Assembly: GCA_002722955.1 (NCBI GenBank)
Contig: PBMZ01000032.1
Coordinates: forward strand, 1-63,174
Direction of reading: 5' to 3'
Source: Planctomycetaceae bacterium
Lineage (GTDB): Bacteria; Planctomycetota; Planctomycetia; Planctomycetales; Planctomycetaceae
Length of the DNA stretch: 63,174 nt
The translations under genes and the position numbers were made by a program. The notes beneath the pieces were generated by a model. That model did not search any database and was not told the origin of the DNA. It worked only from the letters and a program-made list of their open reading frames with translations. Position 1 is the first letter of the stretch, and each line of letters starts with the position of its first letter. Shown piece after piece: positions 53,486 to 63,174 of this stretch.

Positions 53486-53519
53486 TGCAAGAATGCGTCT
53501 TGGAAATCGCGAGGTTGGC

Positions 53520-53756
53520 CTATGCCACCTCGATGTCGTTGGTCACAGTGACGCACTCTCGATCTTCGACGGCGTCGAGCGCTGCGTGTGACGCCAGCTG
53601 CTTGGCGTAGTAGGTATTTGTGTGACCAGATATTATGATCAAATGATCATTAACATCGACGCGAAGATCGCGAACACTGCCTCCTGTGCGCATCTCTACG
53701 ACTTTTTCGATGCTTTCTGATACGGACCCTGCGACTTCAGTCTTGTTGCCGTCCAT
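53520..53756 (-). CDS. Small BON-like protein
   Basis: A 78-residue protein with RDLRVDVNDHLIIISGHTNTYYAKQLASHAALDAV, the beta-alpha pattern of a BON domain. There is no signal peptide. BON domains bind membranes or other proteins. AGAGGG precedes the ATG. It overlaps no other gene but lies right behind the truncated flhB on the opposite strand. The assignment is moderate because the domain is short. Confidence 0.6.
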   Translation of the reverse strand: MDGNKTEVAGSVSESIEKVVEMRTGGSVRDLRVDVNDHLIIISGHTNTYYAKQLASHAALDAVEDRECVTVTNDIEVA

Positions 53757-53915
53757 CGCTGCCCTCTTGTTGGCTTAAACGCTGGTCCAAGTGTCACCGC
53801 CATGTAACGTAACCTTTGTTCGTCGGTGACTTTATCCGGCGAGACCGATATCGTCAAACTTTATTCGAACGTCTTTCGAAGAGAATGTGAAAAACTTGGG
53901 AAGTTTACGGAGCAT

Positions 53916-56900
53916 TTACAGAGTCACATGCCATGCGATCCGCGCCGCGTAGGTGATGCTACTTATGCAGAAAATGATATTAGTGGTCTTTTGATAGCAT
54001 GCTTCCGGATCACTTTGAAGGGACGCGATGAATTCGCGAAACTCTCTTGTTTGACGAATCGGACGGAGTGCTGAAGCTTTCTTCAGCGCTTCGATTGCGA
54101 GTTCTTTTGCCTTGTCGGTCTTAGCGGAACTGATGGTTTGCTTGATGAACTGCAGTGCTTTGGCCTGATACTCTTCCTGCAGCTGTGTTCGTTCTGCTTG
54201 CGAAGTTTCGTCGTCTTGGACTTGCAAGCTGGCTTGTGCGTAGATGTCGGCGATGTTGATATAGAGCGGCCAGACTTGTCGAGTATTTTTGCGGATGTTT
54301 TCTGTGATGAGAGACGCGGATTTGGCGGCGTCGGCCACGCCTTCGCGGTACTTGCCTTGCATGACGCGAGCGTAGCTGCGTCCACTGAAATTGTTGGGGT
54401 CGAGCGGGAGTCCCTCGATCGCTTCAATGAAGTCCAGTTCGGCAATTTGATACGCGTAAAGATTCATCATCCAGCCACGACGGTTCAAGAGTTCGGCGGT
54501 GGGTGACTTCTCAATGGCGCGGGTGAAATCACCGTGAGCCTCTCGAATCAATCCGAGAGCCGAGAATGCTCGGCCTCGGTCATCAATCTGCTTACTCAGT
54601 GGTTCTCGTTGCGAGAAGTACTTTGAGAGCGATTCGATGACGGCTTGGTGACGCCCTAGCCTGCGTGCAGTGTCTGCTCGCAAACTTAACACTTCCGCGT
54701 CCTTGGGAAACAGCTTCAGATACGAATCCCAAGAGAACATCGCTTCGCCAAAGTTCGAAAGGCCGTGCTGCAACCTTCCCATGTTTCGATAAGCTTTTGC
54801 AATGTCCGCGTTCGTGCCTTCGTGTTTGACAGCCTCGCGGTAGTCGGCGATTGCCGACTGGAATTTGCCAGCTTTTGCCCAAACATCGCCACGGTAGAGG
54901 TACGGCCGGCAATCTGTCGGCGAAAGTTTGATTGCTTGACTGTAATCCTTAAGAGCAAGATTCCATTCAGCCAACGCGGTGTCTCGATCAGGCGGATTTT
55001 TCTTCAGGGCGGCGGTTGCCTTGTCAGAGTGGACTTCGCCGCGATTCAAGAATGAGGCGGAACGTTCAGAATTCAACTCGGCGGCCTGACTGAAGTCGGA
55101 AAGTGCTTCGTCAAGCTTTCCTTGCTTTGCGTGAAGGTAGCCACGATTTAACCAAGCCCCGTAGTGATTCGGATCGAGTTTGAAGATCGAATCCAAATCC
55201 GCAAAGGCATCGTCTAGCTTCTCCGCGTCAAAATCCGCGAGGGCTCGGCCCAGCAACGCCGTCGTCGAATCAGGCCGTGCTTCCACGCAGATATCAAATG
55301 CTGCTACGGCAGCTCTTGGCTCAAGTTGCTCGAGCGAACAAGGCCCCACCGGGTAACGCGCCCAAAAGTGATCGGGCTGCAATCGCAATGTTGCCTGATA
55401 CAAACGCTGTGCTTCTTCATAGCGGCCTTCGTGACGTTTGATTTCGGCCATCAGGTATTGGTCGAGTGCTGTTTCGGGGATTCCAACGATTCCCTTCCGA
55501 GCATCCGCCGCTTCTTCTACTCGACCGCGTGATGCAAGGACGTTGGCCTTTCGCGTTGACAGCGCATATGAATGCGTCGCGTGTAAACGTTTGGCGACGC
55601 TTAGCCACGCAAGTGAACGTTCTTGGGCTTCCTTCTTCTCGTCTTTGCTCGCCTGAGAATACGCGGTCGCCTCGGAATCGCCCAACGTCCACATGATTTC
55701 GAAGATGCTGTTGCGGAGATCTTGTCGTTGCGTCTCATCCAATCCATTGACGAACAAAGCGGATTCGGGGGGCCCTGTGTATGTCTCGGGCGACATCAAG
55801 AAGTCAATCACTCCTGAGGCAACGGACTGATCGGACTGGAGCTGCCCGAGGTCTTCTAGGCCGTAAAGCGAAAGCGCTGCCAAGGCAGTTTTGCGTGCTT
55901 CACGCGCGGTGAAGATTCGGGACTCGCCAGAAATCCGAGCGGTGTGATAACGCGTCTGCTCTAAGCCGTCTTGGATGAAGACAGTGAACGTGGCACGAGC
56001 ATTCTTTCGTTGAATGGTTACAACCTTCGAGTCACGCACTTTATGGCGGACTTTGGTGATGACCTCTTCCCAGTAGTCGACGTGGTCGACGAATTCTTCG
56101 AAGGCATGCGCTCGCGCTTGGTCTAAATCTTTCGTCAATGTAAGCAATTCGGATTCGACCTTAGCACAACCAGCGGCGTCTTTCTGCTCGATTTGTTCAT
56201 ACGCAGTCTCGACGGTGATCGCGACGCTGTCGATGCAACTTTCGAGACGCTCCAAGTTCGCCGCCTTCTCGGAGAGGACTGTCGCTAGGTCGTTGAGAGC
56301 CCCTCAGACTTAGCTAACTCGGCCGCACTATGAAGTTGGGCAACAGCGACGCTGTAATCGGGTCGCTCAACATCCTGGCCAGAGTTTGAGTAGTACGTTT
56401 TGAACGCGGTCTTCAGATCAGCCATGGCGTTCGCTGCTGTCGTTTCAGCTCGATGACGAATTCGTTTACGTGCATCCAACTGTTGACGAACCAGGCCGTT
56501 GCCAAGACGACAACTCCCGTTGGTGCTGCGACAGAGCCTGTCACTAGCTGTTGATTCTTCTTCACCCACCGTCGAGCCCGCGTCTTCCATGGATCGCGAT
56601 AGACTTCGATCGGCTCGTCCGCCAAATACTTTTCGATGTCTACTGCTAAATCGAGTGCCGACTGATAGCGATCATCAGGCAAGAGCGCGACCGTCTTCAT
56701 GCAGATCGCTTCCAGAGGCTTCGGAATGTCGCTCCTATGTTTGCTGGGCGGATCGAAGGCGCCTTGAGTAGAAGTCATCAATTGCCAAAGCGCGGGCCTG
56801 TTCGGAGGCACGATCAATTGATTCGAAAGAATCTTCTAAAGGATGGCTCCGAGCGCAAAGATGTCGATTCGATGATCGCTGGCTTCGCCCTTTGCTTGCT

Positions 56901-58088
56901 CTGGTGCGCCATGAAGCCGATTGTTCCCATGACGGAACCAAACTTCGTGGGCGTGTTGTAACTGCGATCGATAGGGAGTTGATCGTCGTCAACATGAGTA
57001 TCAGGCGGGGCATTGGGATCCACGACTAGTGTCCCGTGATTGTCTGCCTCAACAGAGTCCAACTTAACCTTAGTCCGAGTACTTCGAGTCGAAGAACTCG
57101 CTTTCCATGATTGTTTCATCGCGGTCAACGACGGCTTCAACATCGGCTTTGGAAACCTCACCATCTTGTGTTGGCGTGGTCTCTACATGTTGTTTTGGGG
57201 CTTCCGTTGGCTCCGTTTCAGGTTGATCACCTTCCATTTCGAACGGCTTGGCAAACCCCAATCGACAAGCAAAACTTCGCCGAACTTGCCCAACATAATG
57301 TTGTTCGGTTTAAGGTCGCGGTGAAGAATCTGTCTTTCGTGGGCATACGCAACTGCTTGGCAGACATTAACGAAAACTCGCAGCATTTTAGTGAACGTCA
57401 GATTCATCCCGGGTTCGTCCGACCGCATGCTTTAATAGCGACCTATAAGCCAATCGAGGGTCTCGCCGCGGACCATTCGCATTACATAGTACGGAGCCCC
57501 ATCAGGCTTCGTGCCCACGTCATAAACCGGTACGATACCGGGATGCTCGAGCTGAGCGGTGACTTGGCTTCGTTCAGAAAACGTGAGACGATCGGTGAGC
57601 TTTCGGCGCGCGACGACAGAATCTCCTTAAACGCGACGCGTCGCCGAGTGCGATGGTCGTACATACAAAGCACGGCCCCCATGCCGCCGCGCCCGAGCGT
57701 ACTTAGCTTTTCATAGCGGTCGTAGCTGTCGATCTCGTTGAGATTGATCGGTTGTGGTGTGTCTTGACCGGGATCGGTGTTTCCCGTGGCAGCAGCGTCA
57801 ACTTCCTCGCCAATCGTCTCCTGAGTTTCAGGTTCAGAGCCTTGGATCGGACTGTGAGCATCAGCAGCAGCGTCGGATTCAGACGGCAAGTTGGTGTCGG
57901 CGCTTAGGTCCGTACTGTGAACGATATCGGGAACGGCAACAGGCTCTTCGAACTGAGTCTTTTGGGCGCGCAGAGCGTCGATTAACTCATCGTCAGCAGC
58001 CGACACATTGGCCAAGCGATCGCAACACTCGGAGCACTGCTCGACGTGTGACTCAACCAAAGCGGATTTCTCCGAGTCGTGTCGCGGC
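53916..58088 (-). pseudogene. Broken Ser/Thr protein kinase with TPR C-terminus
   Basis: Reading across frames gives a PknB-type kinase: zinc-finger-like HVEQCSECCDRL, an acidic linker, then YEKLSTLGRGGMGAVLCMYD (glycine loop) and VAFKEIL (lysine). ILHRDLKPNNIML is the catalytic loop and VDWG replaces DFG; GFMA-PEQAKGEASDHRIDIFALGAIL follows. A membrane helix near 56500-56540 precedes some 20 TPR helices, which stay open from 56255 to the end. Frameshifts lie near 57567, 57250, 57073, 56910, 56450 and 56295. In-frame stops are TAA 57432-57434 and TAG 56836-56838, the latter replacing an expected Tyr. The first residues of the kinase are missing, and the last 27 residues look out of frame. Function is lost. 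Confidence 0.8.
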
Positions 58089-58089
58089 C

Positions 58090-60627
58090 GCTGTTGTCAT
58101 CCGTTGCGATCGTGGTCAACAAGTTGCCTTCGAAGACCGTCAGAATTGTGTCCAATGGCGGCGTTCCCAGCTCGGGTTTCGAGTCAGTGGAAAGGATTAC
58201 TCGCGTTCCGGCGGGCACAGTCGATGGGACGGCGAGTACGAACAAACTCTCATCGGGCAACTCGCCTTCCGCTTCAGAATCTCCGGATGTCGGAAACTCG
58301 ATCGGGATCAGTGGAACGCCGCCATTGCCTAAATCAATAGCCGCAGGTTCAAACGAAAACGTGACTTCATAATCTCCAGTCGTGTCGCGATCGCCGCCAA
58401 CTGAGGCAAAGGCCTCTAGCAAATCACTAGCTAAGGAAAAGCTTAGTTTGACCAATGAATCGACAATTTGCAGGTCGACATCATCGTTGAATTCCAGCGT
58501 GCGACCGCGATCATCAGTCAGGCTGACGACCGGATCCAACGGACTTCGCCGAGCAGACGTCACCGAGACACGCAACGTGCCCGGAGAAGTGATCCGCTCT
58601 AAAGTCGCCGGATTCAACTGTTCTGGGATTTCTAATTCGAAGACGTCCTGACTGAAGGCCCTCTCAATCGTGCCACGTCGAGTCTTCGTTAACCTTTTGG
58701 TGATGCTCGTCGGATCGATGTTGTCAAACCGAACACGCGTTGCATCGTCGGCTTGATTTCCAAAGTTGTCGCGTCCTGTTCCTGTCAGAAGCAAGGTGTC
58801 AACTTCGTACTCAACAGGAAACTCGGTGTCATCATCAGCGAGGCTGTCGAGTTGAACGAAGTAAGTTTCACCGGCGAATACGCGGAATTCGAGTCTTGCC
58901 CCAAACCGCTCACCGTCAACTTCGTTGCTGCGTCGGGTGGCGACCGGATTACGATCTTCGTCAAACGCGGAAAGTGCACCATCGATGCTGGCATCCGCAA
59001 AGCCGCGAACAATCAGCGTCCCAGTCTCGTCCACGACCAAGCGGAAGACATCGCGGTCGCCCTGAAAGTCGACTCGACCAAATTGAAGATGTTATCGGTG
59101 CGAATGTCGTCCCGAACAATTTGTGTGGTGAGCAAGTAGTCACCCGTTGCCAGCCCGAAGGTTGGATCGTCTCGAGCGACCAGTCCACTGACAACAATGT
59201 GAAACGTCTTGCCAACGCTATCTTCTTGGGCATCTTCGTCTTCATCCTCTCTGCCTGCGACTTCTAGAACAAGCGACTCGAATTCGAATACCCAGTTGGC
59301 GTTATCAACGAAACTTTGAACTCGAGAACTTCATCGTCGGGCCCATCCATCATGTCGGCAGGTTCGGGTCACTGTTAACGTCGTACAAGACCGTGCCAGC
59401 AAGATCGCCCGGGTTCGATTGCACGATGAAGTCAACGTTGGGAATGTCCTCTTCGTTGTCTTGACGGTTCAAGTGAATCAGTTGACCGTGATTCTCACCA
59501 AATTCGGGAGCTTCGACCGCCACGATGGCAACGTCATCGACGTACCAACCTTCCAGCGCCTCGACCATTTGCGGGCTCTCTTTCGAGACGAACGAGAACT
59601 CGACATTGATCTGCTGACCGGCGAACTCGGTGATGTTCAACGCGATCGGGCGGAAGGAAATTGTGTCGTCTGGATTAAAGATCGGCGCCAATTCGTCGTT
59701 CTCGATCGATCGCGTACGCCCGGACGGCGTAATGATTGCCACCGTTGCTTCGAAATTCGCCGAGAGCGGTGTGCCTGGTTCAAACACGAAAGCCGAATTG
59801 AAGTGCAACTCAATCTGTGTCGGTCCATCGGAAGAGAAATCCCGCAAGTCGATGCTTGGGGAAAACAACGAACCGTTGGCTCGAGGCGGCACACTGGCAT
59901 TTACGGGAGGCGGCGACCCCATACCCGGCGGTGGTCCCATGCCTGGCGGCCCACCTTCAATCCGGCCAAAAAAGGCCGAAAAGTCGTGGGAGTGATCGAA
60001 GTCGTCGCGGCGGAGGTCTGTTAATTGCCAGAACTCGCCAGCGGGCGGCATTCTTGAGAGCAATGAACTTTCGACGTCGCTCAATCGAAAGCCGTCGTCA
60101 TCCGGCTGATTGGGCATGTCCGCGAAGTCGGCGCGAAACAAGTCTCTTCCAATGGGACTCGTCTGTTGAAATCCCGTAGGGTTATTGGCTACGACGACGT
60201 AAGTCTCGTTTCCAATCAGGCCCGAGAACTCATACTTCCCAGCGACGTCGGTCAATGTGCCCAGTTCACTAAGCTGGCGGACGAGGTCATTGTTCTCGTC
60301 CAAGAAGATCTCGATCCCGGCAACGCCTTCTCCTGGATCGACGGCTTCATTGCCATTCAGGTCGTCAAAGTAAGTCCCACGAAGTGTTGCCGATAGCAAT
60401 GCGCGAGGCTCAAGCAACTCGACTTTCCGCAGCATCCGACTGCTGCCAAACCGAATTCCGGTGGCGCGCGATAGTCGGTCGCGGACTCGCTGGGAAAAAG
60501 ATCTAACAACACGTGAGACTCTGCACTGTTTCACCACCGCCGAGTTGCAACGAGCGCGAAGACGCGGATGCAGATTAACGGTGGAGATTGGATAGCAGCG
60601 GAAACAAGAATGGCCTCTGGAATTCAA
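58090..60627 (-). pseudogene. Broken LEPR-XLL/SdrD-like surface protein
   Basis: The 5' part from 60627 encodes RKVELLEPRALLSATL (LEPR-XLL), then RGTYFDDLNGNEAVDPGEGV, an SdrD/Cna-B-like repeat. A Gly/Pro-rich linker and a carbohydrate-binding-like domain with WYVDDVAIVAVEAP follow. The frame breaks at 59350 (DPNLPT-stop). Further protein (EPADMMDGPDDEVLEFK, then ESLVLEVAGREDEDED, then DRDVFRLVVDETGTLIVRG) lies in shifted frames near 59375, 59310 and 59080. The last long open section contains DDRGRTLEFNDD and TTGDYEVTFSFEP, typical of bacterial pre-peptidase C-terminal domains. It runs into the kinase remnant at about 58090. Secretion would be expected of the intact ancestor. Confidence 0.75.
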
Positions 60628-60860
60628 TTACGTCGAGTGCTCGTCCAAGAAGCCCGCTGAGTTGGTCGACGCAGTATTATTTTCGGGATTTCCGCGCTAC
60701 CAAATCGAAACAATCCCTGTCATTCGATCGTGGACCTGAGAATCGCTTGCTCCAATGTGCAGTTGGATCAATCAATCGAAGGCCCGATTGGTTCAGTGGC
60801 TCGCTAGATGAGCACTGCTCAACACACTAATTAGGCAATGCGCGGCGGCAGCAAAGTTTT

Positions 60861-61461
60861 TCACAAAAATGCGCTATCTTCGATCCAATCGGCAGCACTT
60901 TCGCGTAACCTCCTATACACTCTAAACTTAGCAATATAGATTGCGGCTGGCGAGACGTTCAAATCCCGAGCAACTTCCGCTGCCTCATAGCCGTCCACGA
61001 CGTGACTTCGGAACATCTGCATCGTACTTTCGGTGAAATCCGCCGAAACCCGATCCATCAGATAGAGAATGATGATCGGTCGTGCTCGCGATCAAACGCT
61101 GCCGAAACTGGGCTGGAGTCATCTCCAAGCTGCTCGGCCATTTCAAGAAAAGTGGTCGAGCCGGTGGCTTTTGGCTGAAGACGACCGGATCGAAAAAAGG
61201 CTTTGGCTTGATTGGAGGTAATTGTCCTCAACCATTTTCGAAAGGCACCAACGTGTCCGTTGTGTTCGAATCCGGAAATCTTACCCGACACGATGCTCAT
61301 CACATTCTGCGTCAGGTCGTCAGCGTCGCTTGATTGCAGGTTGTATCGCAACAACCACCGATAGACGATGGGCCGATAAATCGAATCCATCTCTTCCCAG
61401 GCCCCCCCGCTCCGGCCTGGAGTGCTTCAATCAGTGTCAAGCGAGTAGAAGTCAAGACCAT
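60861..61461 (-). pseudogene. Frameshifted ECF sigma factor
   Basis: The ATG at 61461 gives TSTRLTLIEALQAGAGG. After a frame change in the run of seven G/C (61402-61408) it continues AWEEMDSIYRPIVYRWLLRYNLQSSDADDLTQNV, the sigma2 region. AFRKWLRTITSNQAKAFFR follows. A second shift near 61062 leads to MDRVSADFTESTMQMFRSHVVDGYEAAEVARDLNVSPAAIYIAKFRVYRRL, the sigma4 helix-turn-helix. The order and lengths fit ECF factors paired with planctomycete kinases. As it stands the gene cannot make a full protein. It heads the row sigma factor, LEPR protein, kinase. Confidence 0.78.
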
Positions 61462-61552
61462 CCTCAAACGCTAAGACGTAGGCGGGAAAATTCGTCCCCT
61501 TAGATAAACCCAGGGACGATGAATTCTCATCGATCGTGATCTTATCGTCCAT
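61427..61552 (-). CDS. Possible 41-aa protein overlapping the sigma-factor start
   Basis: A frame from the ATG at 61552 to the TGA at 61427 encodes MDDKITIDENSSSLGLSKG and then FPAYVLAFEDGLDFYSLDTD. The composition is protein-like, but there is no recognised family. It runs 35 bases past the sigma-factor ATG in another frame. It could be a leader peptide coupled to the sigma factor, or the end of a lost gene. Confidence 0.3.
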   Translation of the reverse strand: MDDKITIDENSSSLGLSKGTNFPAYVLAFEDGLDFYSLDTD

Positions 61553-61575
61553 TAGAAAATCGTTTTCCACATCGA

Positions 61576-62592
61576 TCACAGTCCGGCTTGCTTAAGGGCT
61601 CGGAGCGTTCCAACAGTGATGGCATCCTGTGTCACGGTTGCTCCCGAGATGGCGTCAACCTTCAAACTTTGTTGGTCGACAATGGCCTTCGGGACAATCA
61701 CGCAGGCGTTCTGGTCGATCTTCTCTTGATGCTGAACTTGGATGTTGGCGATTCGCCCTTGCCGAACTTGCACGATAAGTCGAATGTCGCCCGTGTATCC
61801 CAAGGAAGTTGCTCGGTAAGTGCCGTCTTTTAGTTTTGCCGTCTTCAATGATTCAATCGACAGCAAATCAAGTTTCGACTGAACACCCTTCGCCCGGCGA
61901 GGCATCAAGTGGGCGCCGTAGGGTGGCTTGGCTTGCCTATAGTAGCGGATTGCCAAGTTGTAACTGCTGACGGCCGATCGATTCTTACCCCAAGCGACAT
62001 AGAGATCGCCCATTGCGTCGTAAATGTCCGCGTACGTCATCTCGGCATAGCCACGTTTGGGAACTCGAATTTTGAGCCCACGCTTCAACAGTGCCTCGGC
62101 CTCTTCGTAATTCTCATACCCTATGTACAAAGACGCCAAGTCAGAAATTCCAACATGAGGCCAGTCTTTGCTTCCCTTGCCCAAATACCACCGGTAGGCG
62201 TGAATCGCCCACAGTCTTTCTCCCGAAAGGAACATGTTCAACGCGTATTCGTGTCCGTTGCCGATGTCGCGTTTCTGATAATAGTCCCACGTCAGCCGAA
62301 TCCCCTCGCGACGATCCGACTCTTTTCCCGTTCCAAGCAGCCTGCGAATCTCTTGCCGCCCCTCTTTCCAAGGCCGTCGGACGTTCCATCGAGGCCGAAC
62401 GTCTTTCACCCAATCCGGCGGGATCTTGAGCTCATCAAGCTCTTTTTCCAACTTCCGAGCAGCCGCAGTACGAGGCGCAGCAATCGTGGATGATCTGGGC
62501 GAAATCGGAAACAAGGCAAGCCCCACCGCCCCAGCAACCAACGCCATGGCCCCTCGAATCGATGGTTGATTCGTCAGCACAAAGCTGCGCAT
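61576..62592 (-). CDS. TPR protein with C-terminal FMN-binding (flavinylation) domain
   Basis: A 338-residue protein. A hydrophobic N-terminus (MALVAGAVGLALFPIS) suggests export or an anchor. The middle is helical with TPR-like motifs (YADIYDAMGDLYVAWGKNRSAVSSYNLAIRYY). The last 85 residues are an FMN-binding domain: KDGTYRATSLGYTGDIRLIVQVRQGRIANIQV and then DAISGATVTQDAI. The S-G-A-T motif puts T319 at the position where ApbE attaches FMN. This predicts an extracytoplasmic flavin electron carrier. A GGGAG lies eight bases before the ATG at 62592. No ApbE or other redox gene is in view. Confidence 0.82.
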   Translation of the reverse strand: MRSFVLTNQPSIRGAMALVAGAVGLALFPISPRSSTIAAPRTAAARKLEKELDELKIPPDWVKDVRPRWNVRRPWKEGRQEIRRLLGTGKESDRREGIRLTWDYYQKRDIGNGHEYALNMFLSGERLWAIHAYRWYLGKGSKDWPHVGISDLASLYIGYENYEEAEALLKRGLKIRVPKRGYAEMTYADIYDAMGDLYVAWGKNRSAVSSYNLAIRYYRQAKPPYGAHLMPRRAKGVQSKLDLLSIESLKTAKLKDGTYRATSLGYTGDIRLIVQVRQGRIANIQVQHQEKIDQNACVIVPKAIVDQQSLKVDAISGATVTQDAITVGTLRALKQAGL

Positions 62593-62716
62593 CGAGATTC
62601 TCCCAGTAATGTTTCTCGAAATTAGATGTACGTCTGCGGCCCAACAATTGATGATACACGAGTCAGGGTCTAGCGTCACCCATCGAAGTTAGCGGTAGAA
62701 GAAACTGTGATCCAAC

Positions 62717-62750
62717 AAAAAAAGCCGCTGTCACTTGGTGACAACGGCTT
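62717..62750 (-). terminator. Rho-independent terminator of the tRNA-Asp transcript
   Basis: On the minus strand AAGCCGTTGTCAC pairs with GTGACAGCGGCTT around a 3-base loop, followed at once by a T tract. It begins eight bases after the 3' end of tRNA-Asp and has both parts of an intrinsic terminator. Confidence 0.85.
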
Positions 62751-62757
62751 ACAAAAG

Positions 62758-62831
<74 letters not shown>

Positions 62832-62867
62832 ATTGCTGGGATTGGCAAATTGCCAATGATGAGTCGA

Positions 62868-62895
62868 ATTCTAGCGTGTTGATGATCACAGTCAA
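62868..62895 (-). promoter_or_regulatory. Promoter of tRNA-Asp
   Basis: TTGACT (62890-62895), a 16-base spacer and TAGAAT (62868-62873) on the minus strand fit a sigma70 promoter about 36 bases before the mature 5' end. In between, 62841-62857 is the 17-base palindrome ATTGGCAAATTGCCAAT, which might bind a regulator or fold in the leader. Confidence 0.55.
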
Positions 62896-63012
62896 TAGAA
62901 GCGACTTCATTCCATTTTCGTTTTTCCAAATGCAATTCTTGAGGGTTTTTGTTCTCCAAATTGACCGAAAATGCCAAGAAAAGGTAATTGCTGCTCGAGA
63001 ATGTGATCGAGA

Positions 63013-63041
63013 TTGAATCAGACGGGAGTGGTGATTATCAT
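63013..63041 (+). promoter_or_regulatory. Candidate promoter of tRNA-Ser
   Basis: TTGAAT (63013-63018), 17 bases and TATCAT (63036-63041) lie 41 bases upstream of the tRNA-Ser gene on the same strand. The hexamers match the consensus at four or five of six positions. Confidence 0.45.
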
Positions 63042-63082
63042 TCCCAGTCCATTCGCGGCTCGCGAGCTTGCGTGACCTTCCC

Positions 63083-63170
<88 letters not shown>

Positions 63171-63174
63171 TTCA

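Overview
The window is from a planctomycete, probably a Pirellulales-type marine lineage. This rests on family content: two LEPR-XLL giant secreted proteins plus a broken third, a sulfatase beside a propeller hydrolase, a DUF1501 Tat protein, PQQ and WD40 propellers, a TPR-sulfotransferase, BlaI/M56 regulators, an ECF sigma factor and a TPR-linked Ser/Thr kinase, and bacterial formylmethanofuran dehydrogenase genes. There is no rRNA, CRISPR array or transposase. Two tRNA genes (Asp-GUC, Ser-CGA) lie at the right end.

Layout. 0-2 kb: formylmethanofuran dehydrogenase subunits B (cut by the left edge) and D. 2-4 kb: two coiled-coil membrane proteins and a tiny membrane protein, behind a near-perfect sigma70 promoter. 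4.4-13.4 kb: an enolase-superfamily enzyme, a zinc-finger membrane protein, and a minus-strand run of WD40, TPR lipoprotein and PQQ-propeller genes. 13.6-15.9 kb: SlyD-like PPIase, BlaI repressor, and a truncated M56 peptidase joined to a leucine-rich-repeat tail. 16-19.1 kb: propeller hydrolase and sulfatase. 19.6-21.4 kb: SGNH hydrolase, FHA protein, acyl carrier protein and a 52-residue protein. 21.8-23.7 kb: FixJ-like regulator and hybrid sensor kinase. 23.9-28.8 kb: TPR-sulfotransferase, zinc-ribbon TPR membrane protein and ClpP-like protease. 29.3-31.1 kb: a broken repeat-rich surface-protein gene. 31.2-38.1 kb: SelO, rhamnulokinase, DAHP synthase, a lipoprotein, a hypothetical and PlsC. 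38.2-47.4 kb: two giant LEPR-XLL/RTX proteins flanking folP. 48-52.5 kb: a serine beta-lactamase-like hydrolase, QueD, MetK and a DUF1501 protein. 52.7-53.8 kb: a truncated FlhB and a BON-like protein. 53.9-61.5 kb: a decaying run of kinase, adhesin-like LEPR protein and ECF sigma factor. 61.6-63.2 kb: a TPR/FMN-binding protein and the tRNAs.

Three things stand out. First, the metK frame carries an in-frame UGA exactly where many MetK proteins have cysteine in the GHPDK-x-C-D-Q motif. Second, several genes are broken or joined to unrelated genes (M56 to LRR, adhesin to kinase, FlhB cut before its autocleavage domain), so the region is eroding or contains assembly faults. Third, long imperfect palindromes are scattered between genes and look like planctomycete REP-type elements.

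All calls come from reading translations and motifs by eye; no database search was run.
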